Source: Lotus japonicus
Lineage: Eukaryota > Streptophyta > Magnoliopsida > Fabales > Fabaceae
Assembly (NCBI RefSeq): GCF_012489685.1
Contig: NC_080043.1
Span: forward strand, 47,569,127 to 47,633,126
Reading direction: 5' to 3'
Length of the DNA stretch: 64,000 nt
The notes below the pieces were generated by a model. That model ran no database searches and was not told where the DNA came from. It worked only from the letters and a program-made list of their open reading frames with translations. The position numbers and the translations under genes were made by a program. This document shows, piece by piece, positions 45,175 through 58,094 of this stretch. How positions within the stretch are numbered: position 1 is the stretch's first letter; every line of letters starts with the position of its first letter.

Positions 45175-46158
45175 TGTTCCCTATTGTGAGAAAGGATGGC
45201 TCTTGAGAGGCTGAAAGAAACACTAAGAAAAATGAATCAAATTAAATATCATGCATGACCATTAGATTGGTTAACAAAAGCGTGATAAACATAGTTGTGT
45301 TGGAATTTTAGTACTATATAAGTTTCCTTACAAAATTTCTCTGTTGGTTTAGCTAGTGGTAGCTCACCAGTTTCTAGAAAATTGCTTGCGTAAATGACAT
45401 AAAATCTTTTATATTTTACCCGAATGAGAATTCATCACCTAATAATGTTGCTCGTTTCATTGGTTTTAAAATTTGTTAGTTTAGAATTAATAATAAATTC
45501 TTGTTTGTTGTTAATTGAAGGAGCGTTGTTTTTTTTTTTTTGAAATGAAGGAGCGTTGTTGAGGGAACCTAAATAATGAATGCTAAATTGTGAGAATCAA
45601 ATTGGTGATATTTAATGACCAAAAACAAAATCAATAAAAAAAAATTCATACCACTCAATTGTTTTTGTCAAAAAAAAAAGAAGACCAACCTGGCTCAAAC
45701 TTTGAAGTGCTAGGCTGGCACGTTATCACAAATTGATTTATGTGCATACAGTTAAAATATTAAATATTTCATTTCTAATAAAATCCAATATTAAAATGTG
45801 AACGAACATTCTATTTCAATTTATTTTATTTTTATTAAAATCAGTGGCAAAGTGGTATTTTTAGGATTGGGTGCAGTGGATTTGAGTGTCTCATTAAGCA
45901 CTGTTCTTTGTCTTTGGGTATTTGTGCATCTTGTGTACTTGTGTTGTTTTACTCAAAAGTAGCTGATTATTGAGTTGGGTGTGTTTCATTGGGTGGTTTA
46001 TGGCTGCGTCTACCGTGAAATTTTTTAATTTTGACCCATATATGGTGGTCCAAATTTCCACAATTTTTTTCCATCTTTCTCATTCTCCTCCACCCACTTC
46101 TCCTTCAACAACATCATGAATTCCCTTCTTTGTTGTTTTTTTGTAAATTTTTTTTTCT
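45175..46158. other. Upstream region of the HIPP gene
   Basis: AT-rich, presumably holding the HIPP promoter. A short direct repeat gaaggagcgttgtt occurs twice near 45519-45560. No other gene seen. Confidence 0.4.
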
Positions 46159-46739
46159 TGTTGGGCCAAAGAAAGACTCAAACAAAAGAGATTATTTAAA
46201 ACCGGGGATACAACTCCACATTGGGCTTAAAGAGCAAACTATAAGTGGATCAGACACTTACACCACATCTTTCACCCAAAACCCTAAGGCAATAGGTGTA
46301 TGGGTCATCACACTTATAAATCATTCAAACTTATCCTTATCTTCCAATGTGAGACTTACTCACACTTGAATTCTCAACAATCTCTCCCTCAAGTGTGAGT
46401 CCATCTCAAAAGAAAGTTGGGCTTGTACTCATCAAGAACCTCAGAGGCCGTCATTTTGAGCTAGTGCTCCTGAGTCTCAGAGACCATGGTCCATGGCCAA
46501 ACAACCATCGACTCTGATACCACTGTTGAGCCAAAGAAAGACCTAAACAAAGGAGATGGTTTAAAACCGGGGGATAAAACTTCACATTGGGCTTAAATAG
46601 CAAACCATAAGTGGACCAGACACTAACACCACATCTTTCACCCAAAACCTTAAGGCAATGGGTGTATGGATCCTCATAAATCACTCAAACTTATCTTTAT
46701 CTTCCAATGTGGGACTTACTCACACTTGAATTCCAAACA
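46159..46739 (-). mobile_element. TRIM element (miniature LTR element)
   Basis: LTRs 46159-46379 and 46524-46739 (221 and 216 bases) flank a 144-base interior. The minus strand next to the right LTR reads TGGTATCAGAGTCGATGG, a Met-tRNA-type priming site. TTTCT at 46154-46158 and 46740-46744 is an exact 5-bp TSD. No coding capacity. The LTR contains gtgtgagtaagtcccacatt on the minus strand. Confidence 0.92.
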
Positions 46740-46744
46740 TTTCT

Positions 46745-48051
46745 TTCCCCAATCTACTCAAATTTTCTGAGTACTCCACAAAGCTTTCTTGCAAGGTTTT
46801 CAAATCTAGCACAAGGGATTTCCCAAGCCCCTTCCCCTACCACCAGAATCTTGGTGGTGTTGCTTGTTTCGAGGATGGGAAGAAGTCGGAATCCATGGAC
46901 GGTGGCGCTGCGAGCTTAACAGTGACAATGGCGGCGCAGTGCTTCAGATAGGGAGGAAAAGTGATATCGGCCTCGGATCGGGAAAAAAGGTGGTTGCAAC
47001 AGATGATTCCCATGGACGGAGGTAGTAGCGTGCGATCCAGATTTGGAAAAGGGAGATGAAGCGGTGATAGCGCGACTCAGAAGAATGGAGATGACGGTGG
47101 CGGTACGACTGGAGAGAGTGGAAGTGTGTTGAGTGGTGAAGGAGAGGAGGAGAGTGGCGGTCTAGTTCTAGTTGAGGAGGGAGGGGAAAACGAGGATGTG
47201 AGATCAAGAAGGGAAAGGAGTGGTGGCAGCACTGCCATGGGAGGGAGGGAGAGAAGTGGTCGGCGGTGAATTGTGCTGGTTCCCATAAATAAGGATCTTC
47301 GTAAACTCTGATCTACAACCTGTGATTGATTTATTGTTTCTTTTCTCTTCCATTTCTATTTTTCAATGTGTGAGATCCCAATTCTGGTTCTGTTTTCGGT
47401 GGTTTTACAACTCCATTGGAATTAGCGTGTTCGTTGGGAGAGAGGTGGGGAGAAGGGTGTTTAAGTAAAGCAAAATCATTTTTTTTGATACATCGGAAGA
47501 TTAACAAGGCAAAGAAACAAAACTACAAAGCACCCATAGCATGCTTCATGAGAAGCACTTGTAAGTCAGGCCCAGGCTCCAACAAATAAAAAAATTATTT
47601 TAATATTAATTAACCTGAGCCTTTAAATTTAAAAAGTGTTAAATCCCACGCATCTAAATCATTTGAGCTATTTTGAACCACGGTGAGCTAATTTTAAAAC
47701 TGACGCACCTAAATCACAAAATACTCTAAGCAACTATTGCTTGTGGGAGCAACCATTGTTGTTTTTATTTAAGCAACCAATTTTACACATAAGCATGCTC
47801 CAATTGAAAAGAAAAAAAAAATAAACAGGTTGCTTATGGCTAAGCAACCACCATTGTTGATGCTCTTAGTTGCATCATTTTTAAAATGTCTCTATTGTTA
47901 TATTCCTAGAGTAAAGATAACACAAATCAAACAAACACCAATTATTATCTCTTTACATTTGGTGCCCTTCTCTTGTTCTACAAGCACAAACACAAGTTCA
48001 CTTATGAAAACTCTCATGGCACCACACGAGATGACAACAGTTCCTATATTT
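46745..48051. other. Intergenic region between the TRIM and the TTL gene
   Basis: GC-rich purine tracts at 46860-47260, an AT-rich stretch, then degenerate repeats of the gcaaccattgttg / gttgcttatggctaagcaacc type at 47730-47865 that resemble an old MITE. The last part (47870-48051) would be the 3' UTR of the minus-strand TTL gene. No gene supported. Confidence 0.4.
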
Positions 48052-51000
48052 CTAGCTTCCACGGTAAGTGCTGAATGAAAATGGTGAAAGCAACAGAGGA
48101 ACATGAAAATGTTGCTTTTTCTGTGACTCCAGGATTTCAAACACAATAGACACATGAGGAAAGAAACCGCTTGGGTTGTACTTCCCGGTGTTAAAACTTA
48201 TCCTGTATACCCCTGGATTCGCATCGTCCACGATGCTCAACAGCTGACCACTCCGACCATCTAAATCTGTTGTAGATGACCCTAGAACCACCCAACTGCC
48301 ACCGCCGGCGGCCCCAAATGTTGGTCGAGACTGACTGCCTCTCCACACCTCCAAAAGTACTTCCATACCAGCAGCGGGACAGCCTCGCGAAACATCCAAC
48401 ACATGAGTGGTAATAGGTGGGCGGGATCTAGCAGTAGTTTGAAGTGATTTTCCAGTTGAATTTTCTGAAGCAGCAGTTACATGACCACCAATAATGCCTA
48501 TACGATCTTCTAGCATTAGGAAAATTAAAAATCAAGATATGACAGGAAAAATACTGAAATAGGAATTTTTGTACTCAACACTCACACCACATGCATTTGA
48601 AAAAAAAAATGTCTATTTATTGGCTACTAATAACAGATCAAGGGGATAATAGGTGATACAATTTTGTATCATTCAGTTCAGTGCATGTAGAACAGTTAAC
48701 AAGAGGAAAGAAAGGGCAGCCCGGTGCATTAAAGCTCCAGCTATGCGCGGGGTCCGGGGAAGGGTTCGACCACATGGTCTATTCTAAGCAGCATTACCCT
48801 GTTTTTTACACAAGAGACTGTTTCCCAGACCTTAGTCACATGGCAGAAACCTTTAACCGTGGCGGCAAGGCTCCCCTTTTGAACAGTTAACAATAGGGAT
48901 AATTGAATATACATTGTCAGAATTCCTTGTTCAGTTTTAACTGTTGTGTAGGTTCTAGGAATCAAACAAATGGCAGAACATCAGGGGTTAAGAGCATGTA
49001 CCACACGATTAAACAACACACCCATTGGTAGGCAGTATGAGGAAAAGGGTCCAAGTGCAATCATAGGGTGGCATAGCAATACATAGATGGACAATTGCTA
49101 ACATGTTAAATTGTTCATATTTCACATAGAAACAACCGTGAACTTCTTTTTTACTTAGCCTAGAAGCCAATTACATGGGGAGTAGGGTTTTCATGGACTT
49201 GGTGAACCTTGTTGATAGAATGTTATAAGTTTTGGCAGCAGTCAAGAAAGAAACTTCTATGGGAGTGCATCATGCCTGGTCATTCTCTGGTATATTTGGT
49301 AGGTGCAAGTGCAATATGGTCCGGTTTTCATGAGGAAATTGGTCCTTAAACTACCATGGGACAGGATTAAATTGTTACAACCGCGGTGCTCATCACACGG
49401 TTTTTTTGCCTTTTACAGAGAACCTCCTTACAAGACTGCTAACAGATGGAAGAGTACTTCAGTATTATTTTGTTTTGTTTGAGAAGGATATGTATCCTTG
49501 TTTTTGTATTCCTTCTTCCTTACTAATTAAATTTCAATTTTATATTGATAAAAAAAGTAACTATACATTGAAACATTGTTAAAGCAATGATTAACATTAG
49601 AATGTTTTAACTCTTGGCATGCCAATTCATAAGAAACGGCATTTGGAAGCTTAAAACTGCAGGAATATTTACAAGACAGAAAATAGAAAACTTAATCTAT
49701 CTCAAACATGGTATGCTTGTTTTGGTTGGTGGGGAATTAGTACAGCAGCTCCAAATTCTTGCGGGGATTTATTTTGGTACTGTCAATCAATGCATGCTGG
49801 ACAATAGAAGATTGAATGAAGCCTGGATCTATGTTGTTTATGCAGTGTTTTGGGAAGTTTGGAGTGCCAGAAACTGTGCATGTTTTAGGAATGTGAGGCC
49901 TGATGTGGCTGAACAATTGGAAAGGATTAAATTGATACCATGGTGATGGTTAACAGCAGCAGAAATTTTGCCTCAGCATGCTCATTATTTTACGTGGTCT
50001 AAGAATCCTTTAACTTCTATCTCCTTGTAATTGTCTCCCCGTTGTTTGGCTTCATGCTTGGTTTGTGAGCTGAAGTTTCTGGTTCTTGACTGGTGTAAGG
50101 GTTAGAGACTTAGAGTACCCCTTGTACTCCCTTTTATGTTAGTTATTTGTTGCTGATAAAAAAGTTAGAGAAAGATGTGAAGTGCGAACTGGAATGATGC
50201 ATAACAAAACTATGGTAGTGTTTTTTGGTAGACAGATCAGAACGGGACACAGGGTTCTATTCCATGTTTGTTATATTTGTAAGACGGAACAGAACAGAAC
50301 ATAAGGCTCTTAGAATGGTACAATTTGGTTCATCGAAAAGGGAGGAACCAAGGAGAACAGAATACTGAACACCATTACAAAAATTTAGACTAACAAAATA
50401 CCCCTAGTTTACATTTGAAACTGATAGCACTGGAAAATAAAAGACTAACAACTGTAGCAGAAAACTCCACAGAAAAATGCAGAACTGAATCAATATCTGA
50501 ATGTGAAAGCTTGGTAGAAGATGGACACTGAGAAAGAAGAAGATAACAGAAACAGAGAAGCTCAACTGAATCCCCTGATTCAGTTATCACAACCTAACAA
50601 TATGCAAAAGCTTACTAACTATGAACCATAGGTTCTTATTTATAGTTTCCCTAACCACAAGGTTTATTAAGCTAATTCCCCTTTATTAAGCTAATTCCCC
50701 TTATTAAGCTAATTCCCCTTATTGCGTCTGACATAGACTTTACTGATAGGAGGTTTCTGCATCCTCTTGACCCTATCAGAAACCTTTTAGACTTTTAGTT
50801 ATATAATAATAAATAATATTTAAAATAAACTATAGGTATAAATATTTTATAAATCAATGAGTTAAAAATCATTATGTCTATAGGTATAAATATTTCTGAT
50901 GGTTGATTCTAAACGGCAGATGATATATCATATTTTTTATTTATAATGCTATCATGTTAAAGTATGAGTAGATGAGTTGGGTTGATCATGTTTAATAGTA

Positions 51001-54000
51001 CAAGGGTTGTCATCAAAACAATCAGACAGAACACAGAGCTATTTAAAATAACCAAACATAAGACATTGAAGTACCTTCTGCCTTTTTAACAACAATAGTG
51101 GAATACTTATCAGTTGTAGAAGAAGTGTTTTCTCTGCTTGAAAAGAGCTTTGCAAGGCGTAGTTCTGTAATTTTCATTTGCTCCTGAGCAGCGATCTCAA
51201 ATTCAACAATTGGCCTGTTTGTATAACGTCTCTGTCCAGTGTAAAAAAATTTAATTTAAATTTAAATCAACAGAGTAACAAATTCCTGACTCTATCACTT
51301 ATGTTCTTTAACTACTGAAAATTTCAAAATATATGGGTAATGATTGAGACATGAATAGATCAGAGATAGTAATGGAGGGGAAAAGCATCTACTTCTAATA
51401 AAGGACGGGGGGTAAAACAGATGATTTAGATAAATTATGAATCGCCTTATAATCGATTGACCAAAAACAAATCATTAGTTCATTCATGATCGGTTAAGAA
51501 TAAAGAATCTGTGAAAAAGTTCAATTCATCCATGACCCAGTTAGTAAAATTGACAAGTCCATCCATTAAATAAGTTTTTATGGATTGATGTATCTGACCC
51601 ATCCAAAAATGCAAACCTCGCTAAAACGGTAAGGTTGCTGACTTTGCAGACACAGCTTCGAGCCTTGGAATCAACCTCTTGCAAAAAATGCAAGGTAAGG
51701 TTGCCTACGTGGATGCGGCCTCTGATCGTATCTCGCACATAAAGGGAGCTTTATTGCACCAGGTTTGCCCTTTTATATCCAACCCATCCAAAAAACTATT
51801 TCTCTACCCTTTTTTAACTCCATAATTTCTCCTCAATGTTTTATCTCTATACAATTCTCTCTCTCATATTTATACAACCTTGTTTAGTTTTCTTCATTTG
51901 TAGTGAAGAATTTGAGTAGTTTGAATGTATCAAAATATCCATCCCACAAATGTTCGAAATAAGAAGACTGTAACAACCTCACAGGCTCACACATTATCAT
52001 AACTAGGGCCATTGTTGTTATGGCATTAGACTTGCAATGTATTCTAATGGTGGGTCTATCCTATTTACATTGTCCTACATATACCATAAAAATATAAATT
52101 GTCAGTTGCAAAATTATTGTATGAAAAACGAGGGGTGATATCATAAAAAGACTTTAAGCACTCTATTATTCCTTGAACCCACTCCTCTTGTGATAAACAA
52201 ACAACTAAAAAAAAGGGATCTATATTTCTTAGTACAAAGACTTCTTGAAAACCTATAGCACCCTCGTACAAAAAAATAATATGGTGTTCCATTTTATGGG
52301 CACATCTTGACCAAGTTGCTTAGAAACTACATGGGAGAATAGCTCTAAACATGATAGTGGTGATACAAACTTCATTTCTTGTGCATCTATCCACTAATGT
52401 ATTCCACAATTTTTTGGATTTTAGTCAAAGCATCATCTATTACTTTCAAACATTCTTAAACAATCAAGTTTAAAATATATGCATCACACCTAATGTAAAT
52501 AATCTCTATTAACAACTAATTTACCATGCTGTCATTCTAAGACACATCGTAAAGTAAGAGTGATTTTTTTTATATCTAAACTTCACTCTTTTAAGATATT
52601 CGGAAACTTCTTAGCTAAATTAGCACCATAAGAGGTGGTAGAATATGGAAGAAAGTCAACACTTTCTTCTTTAACTCTAATTTAAGTAACATAATATGAG
52701 CAGTTAGCACCACATATTGATCATGGGTGATCGATGACCAAAGAATAAGTTTATCCAAAATTTCCAAATCACTCGTTGTACACCCTTTTCTATAAGAGGT
52801 ATTTTCAAGACAAAAAAACTTCTAGCAACTTGTAGAATTTCACACTCTGTTGGTGCGGCGTCCATTTTGAACCATATGCACTAATTGTTGACATCATGAA
52901 GTACTCTTCTATGAAAATATATTAGTCATTCATTTATCCATCAAAACAATGTCACCAAGAAAGGTTCCAGAAATTACTACTGGTTAGTATTTCAAATCCA
53001 AAAATGTCACCCGTATTATCATTTGAAATGTTTTTAAGATAAAAAGAAAAAATACCAAAACTCTCACCAGCTCAATCCTCTAAAACTAATCAATGCAGTT
53101 TTTTTATCTTTGAATAAGAAATAGATGTACATTGTCACCTACAAAGACCATAAATAAAACATTTGCCAACACTAGACTATAAGTTCAAATTTACCTTCAG
53201 TTCAGCAAGTATCTCATCAGTACTTCTCCCAGATGCACATATGAGAAACACAAACCCAAACTTCTGCATATATCGAGCATTCCATTCGGATAGTTCCTAC
53301 AAAAGTTAGATGGAGAGCATATAAATCACTAACTTTCATTTATGAACAGTTAACATAGAAGTTGAAGTGCCCCCAGAAAGCCAGAACCTCATGTTTGTTG
53401 CCTCATCCCATGCCCAGTTATTCAGATGGACAAATAGTTCCTCCATGATAATAATAAAGTACACCATAACGTAGGACCAGCAAATGAAGGATCCAAAATT
53501 GAAACCATATGCACTACCTAGTAAGAAAGTTGAACTCTCTCAAAGGTAGTGCTATTTCAATTCAATACCCTTATACAAATTATCTAAAGTATTCTGATAG
53601 CAGATCCAGAGATCAATCAGTTTCGGCATATTTCATACAACAGCAAATAGCATTAAAGTATTTCAAGTTTATTTAAGGGCAGCAGCAAGCAAACCTGTGA
53701 GCTAGAACCAGTAGCAGTTGCTAATGCAGTTGATTGTTCTCCCTTACTCCACCTGCCAAAAGCAGTTTGGAAAAGAAGTTACTAGTGCTAACAAGTGAAC
53801 AATGGTTGAAGCTTTTTACCACAACCTAATTGCACATTCAAGTTTTTCACATCAATGTAAAATGTAAGCAGGACAAACTCAATTACTATCATAAAAATCC
53901 AAAATTAAAACACAAGCAAACACCATCTCAGTACTCATTCAAGTTCCTCACATCAATCTAAACAAGAACAGAATGGGAGGAACCACTGAACAGACAATTT

Positions 54001-54388
54001 CCATTACTATCTGAAAATTCCAAATGAAGAGACAAAAACAAAAACAAACCCTTCAAAAAAAATCAAAACATAAGCACTAAAGTCATGAGTTTTCATATCA
54101 ATAACCAAAAAACAAATAGACCCAGATGGGGAAAAAGAGTGGGGATTCATTACTGAACTGAGCACTGGTTTCCGAGGCGTGAGAGGGAGCATGGGTTTGA
54201 CCAATCTGAGGGTGAGCAGAGAAAGCTTGAAGCCAACCATTGACATCAACGCTGTTGAACCAAATGTCTCTGGCAATGGAAATGGCGTGCTGAAAGGAAG
54301 AGAAAGGAGAGGCTGAAGCCATTTCCTTGGCGAATATGGTGCTTCCACAGCATGATAAATAGTCCTTCTCGTCAAAACCCAGTTCCAT
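48052..54388 (-). CDS. TTL: Uric acid degradation bifunctional protein TTL (allantoin synthase)
   Basis: Five exons: 54388-54159, 53752-53695, 53296-53195, 51231-51075 and 48509-48052. GT-AG borders and phases fit, giving 334 residues, close to the usual plant length. The N-terminal domain is OHCU decarboxylase: SSFQHAISIARDIWF, AHPQIG with the catalytic His, WSKGEQSTA, and EFEIAAQEQMKITELRLAKLF. The C-terminal domain is 5-hydroxyisourate hydrolase: PITTHVLDVSRGCPAAGMEV, FFPHVSIVFEI, HFHVPLLLSPFSFSTYRGS, including the terminal Y-R-G-S signature. Together they turn 5-hydroxyisourate into S-allantoin after uricase, in purine catabolism. Between the domains RIGIIGGHV matches the internal peroxisomal PTS2 pattern R-[LI]-x5-H-[L], with Val last. 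Introns 3 and 4 are long and full of transposon relics. No coding damage seen. Confidence 0.96.
48703..48880 (+). mobile_element. Au-type SINE in TTL intron 4
   Basis: Contains agggcagcccggtgcattaa, agctatgcgcggggtccggg and gtcacatggcagaaac, and ends ggcaaggctccccttt-t, the Au SINE layout with a T-run tail. It is flanked by the 13-bp duplication gaacagttaacaa at 48690-48702 and 48881-48893. It is antisense to TTL. An internal part of the usual B-box region is missing. Confidence 0.92.
49614..49946 (+). pseudogene. LINE reverse-transcriptase C-terminal scrap in TTL intron 4
   Basis: The encoded end AWIYVVYAVFWEVWSARNCA, then CFRNVRPDVAEQLERI, fits the C-terminal W-x-I-W-x-x-R-N-x-x-x-F pattern of plant LINE polymerases. 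Sequence following it ends in ttgctgataaaaaa near 50150, like a LINE tail. Fragmentary and degenerate. Confidence 0.5.
50390..50792 (-). repeat. Probable copia-type LTR fragment in TTL intron 4
   Basis: On the minus strand it starts TGATAGGGTCAAGAGGATGC. It contains three 18-19-bp tandem copies of gggaattagcttaataa, then ctataaataag (a TATA element), then a probable transcribed leader. The far end is not clear and no TSD was found. Confidence 0.4.
51610..51781 (-). mobile_element. Au-type SINE in TTL intron 3-4 region, minus orientation
   Basis: It lies in the intron between exons 3 and 4. The complement reads agggcaaacctggtgcaata, then ttgcaagaggttgattccaa, the Au SINE order. It is flanked by acccatccaaaaa at 51597-51609 and 51782-51794, a 13-bp TSD. 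It is more diverged than the copy at 48703. It is in the same orientation as TTL. Confidence 0.85.
52065..52860 (-). pseudogene. hAT-type transposase relic in a TTL intron
   Basis: On the minus strand, pieces read YILNLIV ... KVIDDALTKIQKIVEYIS (about 52490-52400) and QEEWVQGIIECLKSFYDITP, then FSYNNFATDNLYF (52292-52080). These match the hAT patterns C-x-A-H-I-L-N-L-I-V and L-x-x-F-Y-x-x-T-x-x-F-S. Many stops and shifts. Confidence 0.65.
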
Positions 54389-55990
54389 TCTTCAAACCTT
54401 GGTTAACTTCTGTTAATAAATACTCTTCAGCTGTGTACCTACACAACTCGATTGCAAAATGCTTTCTTGCTTTGGGGATTAGCCTGCGGTTTTGGGGGAA
54501 AAATAGCTGTGCTGCTGTGTGAGCTTTTCTGCCTCTTGTAGCAAGACAAAATAATAAAATAAAATAAAAATTAATAATAATAATAATAATAATAAAATTA
54601 ATAATTAATTTATTAAACAGTTAAATATGTTTCAGGTCTTTGGGCGGTGGACGGTGGTTGTAGAGGTTGGGTGAGAGCACGAAAATGAAGAGACGACGAA
54701 GAAGCGGAAAGAGGAGGAGAAGGACGAGTGATTAAAGAAATTTAAGAAAAGTTAAAAATGATGTGAAAAGTCCGGAAAGACTCACCATGTAAGCACCATG
54801 ATATGAGCACATGATGTATTATTTGATTTACAAAAATTGTCAATGGCCAAAAATCATTAAAAAAATTCCATGGACCAGTTTAGAACTTATCATATATTTT
54901 AATGACTTGGATCATATTTAACCCTTAGCTACATTTTGTTTTTACTCCTATAATAAAAAGAACTTTTTTAAGCGAAATATTTTATTAAAAAGCAATCATG
55001 AGAAGAGGCGCTTCATATAAGCAAAAACAACCAACTTAACCAAGCCTAACAAAATCACTTTTACCAAAAACCCCACAAGCCAAAAAAAAAAAACCACACA
55101 ACACCAACACAAAGGGCTCAACGCAACAAAGAACCCAAAGACCAAAATCCTTTATCTAGCTTTACGAGAACTGATATGCTTCGATGCTTGAATAATGACT
55201 TCATCTAGACAATCAACACCATTCACACGCTCGACCCCACCAAAAAAGCACGCCTAACTCTTGTCAAAACACCCTTTGAAAATTGCGACTTTGGAAAAAT
55301 CAGAGAGTTATCAAGAATCGGCATAATCACAACCACCTCAGACGATCTTAAATCTTCTTCAATTAAAGCAACAAAACTTTTCTTTTTCCTTCCTTGATTA
55401 GACACTTTCAAAAGACGTCCACGTTTTCGAGGAACTAAAAACTAGAATACTCTCTCTAGATCCAAACATCAATCACCTGCTATATAATTATGGTTTGAGG
55501 GCTCCAAAAATGATTGATAGCGTACTAGGTCAGCAAAACTCACGTCTGCAATCAACCCAGAGAACACATTACAAACCAAAATCTCAAAAGGATGGCCACA
55601 ACCATGGGGGAAGGCTGAAAACCTTCACCAAGAGCATCCATAACACCTTGAGTGAAAGTCTTCCCCTCTCCTAGAATCATGGAAAGATCCCTAGAGATAA
55701 ATAAAAGCATGAAGAAGAGACCCCAAACCAATTGGCACAACTGGTGAAGATGGCCCAACAAGACAAGGAACCAGATTTGGACAGCAAGCAGAATTCAAAA
55801 TGACCTCAACAAAACAGATGACCTTAAGAGCTTACCATGTCCAACTTCTGAAATTCAAGGAAGCAAGGAGAAGCAGGGTGAACTGCTCTAAACACTTCAT
55901 GCCAGAACCAAATCAAGCACCATCCACCAAAGGAAAATATTGAATTCAGATTGACACTTAACACACCATTAATGGATACGGAAAAACACT
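54389..55990. other. TTL promoter region and degenerate sequence
   Basis: 54389-54760 would include the TTL promoter and has an ATA/ATT microsatellite at about 54570-54590. From about 54960 on, minus-strand open frames (55223-55411, 55552-55761, 55824-56018) look like fragments of a decayed coding repeat, possibly a LINE or gene relic. I recognise no domain. Confidence 0.4.
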
Positions 55991-56683
55991 CCCTGTAAGA
56001 CCTGGATTTACAGAGCAAGTTAATTTCCGACTCACGCGTAGAATCAGTGTAAGCGTGACAGGAGTTTGCTATTTGAGAAAGATTAATGAAGAAGAAAGTT
56101 CAGGACTTGCTTGAGGAATGTTGCGTAGTCGTTTTAGGAATTAGTGCGAGTCGTCTGCACACTTGCCTTATGGCGAGCGTGTCCAGAATAGGCTATTTCG
56201 CTTTTAGAGCAACGTATTAAGTGAGATTTCGAATCCTTGAAAAATTTCAAGATTCTCTTTATTTTTCCTTCGACCAGCGTTTCATTCCGGAACCCTGGAC
56301 TATACGCACGATAGTATTCACTTTTCGGAAGTCCGACGACGCTAATTTCTTTGCTTCGAAACCCTAGATTCGAGCGATGGATGAAGACTTTTTCTATTCG
56401 GGACTTCTAACGAAGTTTCCGTCCGTGTTCCCAGATTTGTTTCGACATTTCCAATCTTTCTTCAGAAGGAAGTTTTGTCGTCTGACCATCACAGCAAAAA
56501 GTAGTTTTTCGGGACAGATTAACTTACACCGCTTTTGGGATTTTAGATATCGTTTTTCCCAAATGTCTGAGATTTGTTTTGAGTTCTGGAATTCTGACGC
56601 CAGAATCTCTCTTAGAATTCATCGATGAACGTGCTGCAAAAATCGTAATCGCGAAATTTTCATTTTCCCGCGATTTCACCTGC

Positions 56684-56693
56684 CTATAAATAG
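56684..56693 (+). promoter_or_regulatory. TATA box of the gypsy LTR
   Basis: ctataaatag, about 690 bases into the LTR, followed by a purine-rich leader; the expected U3/R position for an LTR promoter. Confidence 0.6.
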
Positions 56694-58094
56694 TCGAAAA
56701 AGCAAAATATCTCCTCATTTGCTCCAAAGAGGCCGCGAGTTAGGGAGAGGAGAGGGAGAGGAGATTTTCGCCGAAACTCGACCGATCTTCGTGCAGTTCG
56801 TCCCTACTTCGAGGTACCGAGGTAACTAACACGATTCTTACCTCTGATTACTGTTTCTACTGCGTTTCTATAGTCGTTTCTGTGCTCACAGTTTTGAGTT
56901 TTTTGTAAAACTGTCCGTTTTCTCTGATTTCTTGGTTGGGTTATCTTCCCTACGTGCCCAAGAGTCTAAAACCTCTGTCAGTATTCGCCGAGGTGGATCG
57001 AGTTGTCCAAGATCTGAAAAACTGTTTCAAAACCCTTTTTGCGCACATTTCGAAACTTTACTGTCGAAAAGTCGTAATCTGACTTCGTGCCTTTAGGATT
57101 TGTTGTCACGGATGTCGTTAGGATCATTGCTGTCAAATTTGTTTTCCGAACTGATAACTTTGAGGTTTTGAGCTTTTATTTTGGACCAAAACGCCCCTGA
57201 ACGGCCGTATTTTTATCGGATTGTCCGAAAATTGTTCCGACATTTTCTTTGCCTTAGTTTTACCCTAAAACTACCTTGTAAACAGATTTGATCGAAGAAA
57301 AAGAGCCGGAGCCCTTTTTCTCTTAGGGCCGTGAGCTTGTAGTGTTTGGGGGGGAGTTTTCGTTTTCGAAAACTTGTCTTTTCGCATCCGATTGATGTAT
57401 TCTGAAGCTTTAATGCTTTGTCTATCGTTTATGTGTTGTATTGCGATCGAACTAATCGATTTTGTTTGGATTCTGCTTTGTTTTTCTCCGAGGTTCAGTT
57501 GAAGGAACTTTGGAAGTTTCAAAGCATTTCTGTGAAGGAGATTTTGATTGCGAGGCTGGAGCAGCTCGAGGTTAGGGCAACTTACATATTAGCTATGATT
57601 GCATGATAGGCGTCGATAAATTCGACTTATGCTTTATCTGATGTTGATTATGATGATGAGTTGATGTTATGATGTTTTCCATAACTTGTGATATTGTGAG
57701 ATTGTTGGATTGTGCGTTTTGACGCGACTTCGGAGTGGAGATTCATTGATCTGGTGATCTTTGATATTTCGGGTTGGATAAACAACCCTAGGCAAGTTCA
57801 AACTTAGGGTTTGAGACTTAGCCATTTGCTTGTATACTCAGACTTTCCCCGGGAAATTTCTTTTGGGTGGTTGGTCTTTGGAAACTTAGAATGATTAGAC
57901 TTTCGAAAACTAGAGACTTTGGGGAAACTTAGACTTTGAGAAATAAACTCATAACTTGACTAATTCAATTCGAAACACTTTTATTAACGAATAAGCATGG
58001 GAGAACAAAAGGGGGAAAATAATTGCGAAAGACGGGGAAAAGTCGACTTTTGTTGTGGGTTTTGGTATTGGGGAAAGCCACTGAGGTGAGCTAC

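Noticed and set aside
45026..45214. Ser/Phe-rich plus-strand frames opposite HIPP exon 1 (also 40816-41097)
   Set aside because: Antisense shadows of Lys/Glu-rich coding sequence.
46159..46739. Cassandra-type TRIM with a 5S rRNA promoter
   Set aside because: I looked for a 5S-like internal control region in the LTR and saw none.
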